Assembly (NCBI GenBank): GCA_021736545.1 | Contig: JAIPFS010000091.1 | Span: 1 to 6,379 of the forward strand | Length of the DNA stretch: 6,379 nucleotides | Source of the DNA: Spirochaetia bacterium | GTDB lineage: Bacteria; Spirochaetota; Spirochaetia; PWKH01 | Direction: 5' to 3' | Shown: in pieces, positions 1-3,509 of the stretch | How the letters are laid out: each line of letters opens with the position of its first letter | Numbering within the stretch: the stretch's first letter is position 1 | Position numbers and translations under genes: made by a program | Notes under the pieces: generated by a model | What the model saw: the letters and a program-made list of their open reading frames with translations, nothing else | Told to the model about the DNA's origin: nothing | Database searches by the model: none

Positions 1-10
1 TACATACGCA

Positions 11-29
11 GCAGACCCGGAAGGCCTGC
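11..29 (-). terminator. GC-rich stem-loop after the RRM gene, possible terminator
   Basis: The RNA read from the minus strand can fold GCAGGCC against GGTCTGC, a 7-bp stem with one G-U pair and a 5-base loop. It begins 17 bases past the TAG stop of the RRM gene. No U-tract is visible in the last ten bases before the window edge, so it may be a 3' end stabiliser or a factor-assisted terminator rather than a classic intrinsic one. Confidence 0.4.
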
Positions 30-45
30 ATGCATACAGAACTCC

Positions 46-324
46 CTAGCGGTAGCCGCCTCTCTGGGGTCTTTCTGTCTTTTCACGAGCTTCATTCACT
101 TTGATTTCACGGCCCTTCAGGTCCATACCATTCAAAGCTGAAATAGCAGCCTCAGCCGCATCGTTCTCTTCCATCTCAACAAAACCGAAACCCTTGGATT
201 GATCGGTATATTTATCGGTGATAATTCGTACACTTTTGGTAGTACCATATTGTGCGAACAGATTTTCGAGTTCATTTTCATCTACAGAATAGCTGAGATT
301 TCCAACATAAAGATTTTTAGACAT
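46..324 (-). CDS. Small RNA-binding protein with one RRM domain
   Basis: This 92-residue protein is a single RNA recognition motif that probably binds single-stranded RNA in the cytoplasm. RNP2 is LYVGNL (residues 5-10) and RNP1 is KGFGFVEM (44-51). Aromatic Y6, F46 and F48 stand where stacking residues are expected; the last RNP1 position is M rather than the usual aromatic. The alanine-rich helix and the LNGMDLKGREIKV strand complete the fold by about residue 77, and a short basic tail ends RGGYR. I chose the ATG at 322-324 because AAGGAG lies 5 bases upstream and family members normally begin just before the LYVGNL strand. An in-frame ATG at 343-345 also has GGAG 5 bases upstream and would add MPVQGDI, so the start is not fully certain. 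Bacterial one-RRM proteins of this size occur in cyanobacteria, spirochaetes and others, and some are cold-induced. The role here is inferred from the family. It is transcribed divergently from the GDPD gene. Confidence 0.93.
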   Translation of the reverse strand: MSKNLYVGNLSYSVDENELENLFAQYGTTKSVRIITDKYTDQSKGFGFVEMEENDAAEAAISALNGMDLKGREIKVNEAREKTERPQRGGYR

Positions 325-339
325 AATATCTCCTTGCAC

Positions 340-359
340 CGGCATGTCTTCTCCGGCTT
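340..359 (-). promoter_or_regulatory. Possible leader hairpin before the RRM ribosome site
   Basis: In the minus-strand leader, GCCGG can pair with CCGGT (5 bp, outer pair G-U) around a 10-base loop. The hairpin ends just before the AAGGAG of the favoured start and encloses the alternative upstream ATG. It could tune which start is used, but the stem is short and this is inference. Confidence 0.25.
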
Positions 360-468
360 AATAATTTTAACCTATAAGCTGGAAAATTCTATCTCATAAT
401 GCTGAATACTGATGTTAGTTGAAACATAAAAAAAAGGTAGGAATCGGTGGAAGCCGCTCTTGCGCTTT

Positions 469-494
469 TGATTACAATTAATACTGATTACAAT
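469..494. repeat. Twin 10-bp direct repeat TGATTACAAT
   Basis: TGATTACAAT occurs at 469-478 and again, identically, at 485-494, separated by TAATAC. The 16-bp period is not an exact multiple of a helical turn, so the copies would face different sides of the DNA. Tandem identical half-sites in an intergenic region suggest a regulator binding site, but no known box is recognised. Confidence 0.6.
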
Positions 495-502
495 GTACAG
501 TT

Positions 503-515
503 AAGAATAATTCTT
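503..515. repeat. 13-bp palindrome AAGAAT-A-ATTCTT
   Basis: AAGAAT and ATTCTT form a perfect 6-bp inverted repeat around one central A, 8 bp after the twin direct repeat. The near-zero loop favours a protein-binding operator over an RNA hairpin. An AATAAT at 507-512 with CTGATT 17 bp upstream (484-489) could be a weak plus-strand promoter overlapping both repeat and palindrome. Confidence 0.4.
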
Positions 516-563
516 TACTTAAAGTTATTGCTGGCATCCTATCAAATAGCAGGAAAGAAGTCA

Positions 564-632
564 ATGGCAGAAATCGAAGCATCTGAACCGACAGAAATCT
601 TATTGGAAATTCATAATAATTTATTATGCTGA
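564..632 (+). CDS. Possible 22-residue small ORF
   Basis: An ATG at 564 opens a 22-codon frame ending in TGA at 630-632, preceded by AGGAAAG (551-557) at a workable distance of six bases. The peptide is acidic, with six Glu and no Lys or Arg (it begins MAEIEASEPTEILLEI), and has no signal peptide or membrane segment. A longer GTG-started version from 447 in the same frame has poorer start signals. The short length and lack of a recognised family mean it may be chance; it could also be a leader peptide ahead of the GDPD gene. Confidence 0.2.
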   Translation: MAEIEASEPTEILLEIHNNLLC

Positions 633-656
633 TGCCTCCGCAATCGATTTCCGGCA
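631..656 (+). other. Weak hairpin after the small ORF
   Basis: GATGCC can pair with GGCATT (6 bp counting one G-U) around a 14-base loop, directly at the stop of the possible small ORF. The bases that follow are only mildly T-rich, so terminator function is doubtful. Confidence 0.2.
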
Positions 657-664
657 TTCGCTTT

Positions 665-695
665 CTCCTGCCTGTCACTTAAACAAGAGCAGGAG
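665..695. repeat. 7-bp dyad CTCCTGC/GCAGGAG upstream of GDPD
   Basis: CTCCTGC at 665-671 and GCAGGAG at 689-695 are perfect inverted repeats separated by 17 bp. They end 27 bp before the -10-like box of the GDPD gene, just upstream of where its -35 would lie. This placement suits an operator or activator site; as RNA the hairpin has no U-tract. Confidence 0.4.
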
Positions 696-699
696 CCGC

Positions 700-728
700 T
701 TCTGCAGCTGGCTATGATATGGTATACT
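700..728 (+). promoter_or_regulatory. Probable promoter of the GDPD gene
   Basis: TATACT at 723-728 matches the sigma-70 -10 consensus at five of six positions and lies 28 bp before the ATG, predicting a leader of only about 20 bases. The -35 position (TTCTGC, 700-705, with a 17-bp spacer) is poor, which suggests help from an activator. The octamer TATACTAG is shared with the promoter of the modular protein gene. Confidence 0.45.
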
Positions 729-756
729 AGCAAAACAAAAAAACTCGGAGCTGAAC

Positions 757-1581
757 ATGAAAAAGCAGTTACTAGTGACAATCCTGACCGCAGTCTTGCT
801 GCTCAGCAGCTGTACAAGCCTGAGCACTGAAAAAACGGCAGCTGCAATAGATCTTGAGAATATAGAAATAATTGCCCACAGAGGCTTCAGGGGCATGCAA
901 GTCGAAAACACTCTGCCAGCTTTGACAACAAGCATGCAGAACGGGGCGGATGCCGTAGAGTTTGATATCAGCGTCAGTGCTGATGGGACACTCTATGTCT
1001 TTCACGATAAGGAAGTCGATTTTCTGACTGACGGAACCGGGCTATTCACCGATCTTGATGATGCGTATATCAACTCTTTACGCTATATACAGGCCATCGG
1101 AACACCGCAAGAGGGCATCGGCATTCCCAGACTTTCGGAAGTACTTTCTGAAATGGAACAAGGAACAGACATCTATCCGGAAATAAAAAACATCACCCAT
1201 CGTGATGACATCCTGAAAATCATGCAGGTGGTTGAAGATTATGGATTCTCGGATACCTGCAGTTACCAGTCATTCAATTTCAGAGATCTCGCGGAAGTAA
1301 AAAAGCATGATCCCCATGCCCCTGTATCATACCTGATCAGCGCTTCCGGCAGACCCAGCTTAAGGGAACTGAAAAGAAAAGTGGATACCATGTCGATGTT
1401 CAGCGAAGTCACCATCATATTCAGTTACAGCAATATCCTCAGAAATCCGGAAATAGTTCCCTACTGCAGGGATTTGGATATGGAAATTGCCGTATACACC
1501 GTAAACGATCCAAATATTGTCTCAGAACTGGAAGAGCTCGGAGTAAGAAAAATTATCACTGATGGTATCAAGGGTATTTGA
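757..1581 (+). CDS. Glycerophosphodiester phosphodiesterase lipoprotein
   Basis: This 274-residue enzyme of the GDPD family hydrolyses glycerophosphodiesters to glycerol 3-phosphate and an alcohol. Residues 1-18 are a lipoprotein signal (KK, hydrophobic core, lipobox L16-S17-S18-C19), so the mature protein should be lipid-anchored outside the cytoplasm. Family motifs follow in order: AHRG (40-43) with H41 as likely catalytic base, ENT (50-52), the E68-x-D70 pair, HD (83-84), IPRLSEVL (123-130), PEIK (141-144), YQSFN (170-174) and YTVNDP (247-252), closing with IITDG (266-270). All the acidic metal ligands and both histidines expected of the family are present. Length is normal for a compact GDPD. 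The start has GGAG six bases upstream. The gene stands alone, convergent with the modular protein gene. Substrate preference cannot be read from sequence; uptake of phospholipid breakdown products is the likely role. Confidence 0.95.
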   Translation: MKKQLLVTILTAVLLLSSCTSLSTEKTAAAIDLENIEIIAHRGFRGMQVENTLPALTTSMQNGADAVEFDISVSADGTLYVFHDKEVDFLTDGTGLFTDLDDAYINSLRYIQAIGTPQEGIGIPRLSEVLSEMEQGTDIYPEIKNITHRDDILKIMQVVEDYGFSDTCSYQSFNFRDLAEVKKHDPHAPVSYLISASGRPSLRELKRKVDTMSMFSEVTIIFSYSNILRNPEIVPYCRDLDMEIAVYTVNDPNIVSELEELGVRKIITDGIKGI

Positions 1582-1594
1582 ATATGAATACCCT
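1571..1594. terminator. Hairpin over the GDPD stop codon, possible two-way terminator
   Basis: AGGGTATT (1571-1578) and AATACCCT (1587-1594) form a perfect 8-bp stem, extendable by two U-G pairs when read from the plus strand. The GDPD stop codon (1579-1581) lies in the loop side, and the convergent gene ends 22 bp further on. There is no U-tract on either strand, so intrinsic termination is uncertain; it may separate the two converging transcripts or protect 3' ends. Confidence 0.4.
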
Positions 1595-1615
1595 GCCGAT
1601 ATTAGCCTTACGGTA

Positions 1616-3304
1616 TTAGAATGCCCTGACCGCCCGCACATTGCAGTTCTGATATTTCCCCGGATACAGCAGACTGCTGGGAGAGTTGAAATCCTTATAC
1701 CAGGCTTCAGTTCCGGACAGTTCAGAGGAACTCCAGTAATCACCCCAGCTTGAAAATCCGCCCAAACCATTTTCGTTGAGATTCTCATACATCAGATTCA
1801 GCTCATTCTTGGACGGCAAAAACCAGTCATCATAAGTGCGCCCTTTATGAACCACTTCAAGATCATAACAGAGTCTGGCGGCATAATCGGTCACCCCTTC
1901 ATCCGGTTCCGCTTCGCCGAACAAGGAGACAATTGCTTCCGTATTCTTCTTTCCGCTGCCGACTGCCGTTTCCGTTTCACCGATGAGCGTATTGTATCCG
2001 CCCCAGACTTTTCCGCTCCACTCTGTTTCCGGAGGCGCTGCCTCAAGAAATCTCCATCCATCTTTTCGATATTCCGGGTTTTCGTAGAAAATCAGTCCGC
2101 CCGCCGGACCTTCATCCCCTATATCGTTTTTCACAATCAATCGAAGCATCGCTTCCTTGGTAAAACCATCCCGGGCTGCAATGCTGAGATACGTTTTCCC
2201 TATCTCCTTCGCTTCAATCCTTTTCCCATGTGAAATTTCCGCTACCTCAGTATCCTCAGCATACCACGTAAGGGTTTTATCAAGCGTATTTTCCGGAATT
2301 ATCTGCACATCCGGAATCTCTGCAGTCTTTCCCGGCTGTACCTGCATCGTGCCAGCACCCTCCAAGGAAACAGGATCACGAAAGACAATGTCTGAAATAA
2401 CGGAGGTCTCAAGCAGAACTGTCTCATCTAAACTCAGCCCTTCGGTTTTATAAGCTTGGGCAAACACCAGCTCGGGAAATTCCTGCACATAACTTCTGCC
2501 GCCCACGGGATTATGCAAACTTACTTTACTGATAGCGATCACGAAGGTATCCCGTTTTTCATCTTTCACCACCTTCCAGTCTATGTCAGCAGACAAGCTG
2601 CCAGTCTGCACTGCTTGGTTAAAATCGATAATCTCCTGTTTAAGCTCCTGCCCAGCATTTTCAGAAGCATTTTCAGAAGCATATTCAGAAGTATGTTCGG
2701 CAGCATGTTCGGAGCGATCCTGTGACAGCCCAAAGCGAATCGTCATCTTGAGCTGATCAAAGGAGGCTATAGGGTGAGAGCTGGATAGGTGAATCGGCCA
2801 TCGTCGTTCATTGCGGAAATATTCCTGCGGATCGACGCTTATCGCCCGGGAATTAATGCCTCGCTGCATTCCCAGGTTCTCCAGCGCTGTCTTTTTCCAT
2901 TTTTGATACATTAAGAGATACCTTGACTCCTCGGTATCAAGATACTCCTGAAAATCTTGTAAAGCCTGAAACCGCTGCTGCTGAAGAAGGCGCCTTTCCT
3001 GCTCCTGTCTGCGCCTGAAATCTTCATCAGTCTCCCAGATTTCCGGTTCCAGCTTATCAATTTTGCCTAAATCCACCGCGTAAGCATCATCAATATCCCT
3101 TTTCCCCGCTTCCCATCGCCTGGAGAAATCTGCTGAAACAGTCTCTATTTCGGTCTCCAGCATATGTATGGTTTTCATCAGGATCACAGGATCACTACTT
3201 TGGGAATTTCGGATATACGTTTCCGTTTTCTCCTTCAGCCCCTGACCGGCGGCTATGAACATACACAAAAAGAACAGAAAAGAAATCGGAATTATTTTAT
3301 TCAT
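1616..3304 (-). CDS. Exported modular protein: helical region, Ig-like domain, DUF1566-type C-terminus
   Basis: A 562-residue secreted or periplasmic protein of unknown function. Residues 1-22 form a signal peptide (NK, hydrophobic core, AAGQG) without a usable lipobox. Residues about 45-140 are charged and probably coiled-coil, with EIWETDEDFRRR at 88-99. About 150-315 is an unrecognised domain split by a low-complexity linker of five four-residue units (198-217, SEHA to SENA). Residues 319-391 resemble a bacterial group-2 Ig-like (BIG_2) domain (LTWYAEDTEVAEIS, then a glycine and AKEIGKTYLSI). Residues 395-562 resemble DUF1566/Lcl C-terminal domains: GPAGGLIFY, WRFLEAAP, WFLPSKNEL (494-502), YWSSSE (523-528) and terminal NVRAVRAF. 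I chose the ATG at 3302-3304 because AGGGTG lies six bases upstream; a GTG three codons earlier is less likely. Such domains suggest binding of carbohydrate or surface partners. No catalytic residues are evident. Confidence 0.85.
   Translation of the reverse strand: MNKIIPISFLFFLCMFIAAGQGLKEKTETYIRNSQSSDPVILMKTIHMLETEIETVSADFSRRWEAGKRDIDDAYAVDLGKIDKLEPEIWETDEDFRRRQEQERRLLQQQRFQALQDFQEYLDTEESRYLLMYQKWKKTALENLGMQRGINSRAISVDPQEYFRNERRWPIHLSSSHPIASFDQLKMTIRFGLSQDRSEHAAEHTSEYASENASENAGQELKQEIIDFNQAVQTGSLSADIDWKVVKDEKRDTFVIAISKVSLHNPVGGRSYVQEFPELVFAQAYKTEGLSLDETVLLETSVISDIVFRDPVSLEGAGTMQVQPGKTAEIPDVQIIPENTLDKTLTWYAEDTEVAEISHGKRIEAKEIGKTYLSIAARDGFTKEAMLRLIVKNDIGDEGPAGGLIFYENPEYRKDGWRFLEAAPPETEWSGKVWGGYNTLIGETETAVGSGKKNTEAIVSLFGEAEPDEGVTDYAARLCYDLEVVHKGRTYDDWFLPSKNELNLMYENLNENGLGGFSSWGDYWSSSELSGTEAWYKDFNSPSSLLYPGKYQNCNVRAVRAF
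2655..2714 (-). repeat. Five-unit 12-bp tandem repeat inside the exported protein gene
   Basis: Five consecutive 12-bp units run here; on the plus strand the first two are identical (GCATTTTCAGAA), the third differs by one base and the last two by several. Each encodes four residues of the type S-E-x-A, giving a polar linker at residues 198-217. Twelve is a multiple of three, so gain or loss of units keeps the frame. Confidence 0.85.
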
Positions 3305-3340
3305 ACAACACACCCTGTATTTTAACGAGTAGAGAAATTC

Positions 3341-3349
3341 TGCTATAAT
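3341..3349 (+). promoter_or_regulatory. Opposing extended -10 box
   Basis: TGCTATAAT is a perfect extended -10 (TG-n-TATAAT) on the plus strand, with only a weak TTTAAC 17 bp upstream. It would start transcription near 3356, heading through the intergenic gap and antisense into the 3' end of the mannosidase gene. No plus-strand gene follows, so it may be a chance match in AT-rich DNA or an antisense RNA promoter. Confidence 0.3.
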
Positions 3350-3359
3350 ACTAGTATAG
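3343..3359. repeat. Palindrome over the -10 region
   Basis: ATACTAGTAT (3348-3357) is a perfect 10-bp palindrome, and CTATA (3343-3347) and TATAG (3355-3359) form a further inverted pair around it. It covers the -10 and the start region of the minus-strand promoter, a typical place for a repressor site, though part of the symmetry follows from two facing -10 boxes. Confidence 0.4.
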
Positions 3360-3381
3360 AGTGATTTTGCTGAAAAAACAA
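3353..3381 (-). promoter_or_regulatory. Probable promoter of the exported modular protein gene
   Basis: Read on the minus strand, TTGTTT (3376-3381) is followed after 17 bp by TATACT (3353-3358), giving a leader of about 40 bases before the ATG at 3304. The -10 matches five of six consensus positions and the -35 three of six. Confidence 0.55.
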
Positions 3382-3461
3382 TTACGATAACGAGTGGATG
3401 TATTCATCAAAGTATTAAAACACCAAACACATATTCAAACACTGAATTCAATTTTGTAAGA

Positions 3462-3505
3462 TAAGAAATAATAAAAATAACTCTATAAAGATTTATGTGA
3501 TCAGT
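3462..3505 (-). terminator. Weak terminator candidate after the mannosidase gene
   Basis: Past the mannosidase TAG the minus-strand RNA carries a small A/U-only hairpin (ATAA pairing with TTAT) followed by a U-rich run around 3464-3482. A longer but loose pair, ATCAGT at 3500-3505 with ACTGAT at 3525-3530, spans the stop. Neither is a strong GC-rich stem, so termination here is tentative. Confidence 0.22.
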
Positions 3506-3509
3506 CTCT

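Larger units (their letters stand above)
346..756. other. 410-bp region between divergent genes
   Basis: No convincing gene of normal length lies here. The stretch contains a pair of identical 10-bp direct repeats (469-494), a 13-bp palindrome (503-515), a possible 22-codon ORF (564-632), a weak hairpin (631-656), a 7-bp dyad (665-695) and the likely GDPD promoter (723-728). An A-run lies at 428-435. I could not find a convincing promoter for the RRM gene; a TAAAAT on the minus strand near 364-369 has no good -35 partner. The region is longer than two simple divergent promoters need. Confidence 0.6.

Noticed and set aside
405..488. AATACTGAT repeated at 405-413 and 480-488
   Set aside because: A 9-mer pair 75 bp apart without further symmetry; may be chance, and the second copy overlaps the stronger twin repeat.
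447..632. 61-codon plus-strand frame started by GTG
   Set aside because: Poor start signals and no recognisable features; only the internal ATG at 564 has a decent ribosome site.
478..678. 66-codon minus-strand frame in the intergenic region
   Set aside because: No clear ribosome site, signal or family resemblance, and it crosses the repeats and dyads.
672..678. CTGTCAC, like half of an enterobacterial Pho box, upstream of the GDPD gene
   Set aside because: No second half-site at the right spacing, and it lies too far from the -10 to replace the -35.
2157..2725. Plus-strand open frames opposite the modular protein gene, including one rich in IFRS repeats
   Set aside because: They are shadows of the minus-strand gene; the IFRS pattern is the 12-bp repeat read on the wrong strand, and there are no suitable ribosome sites or family matches.
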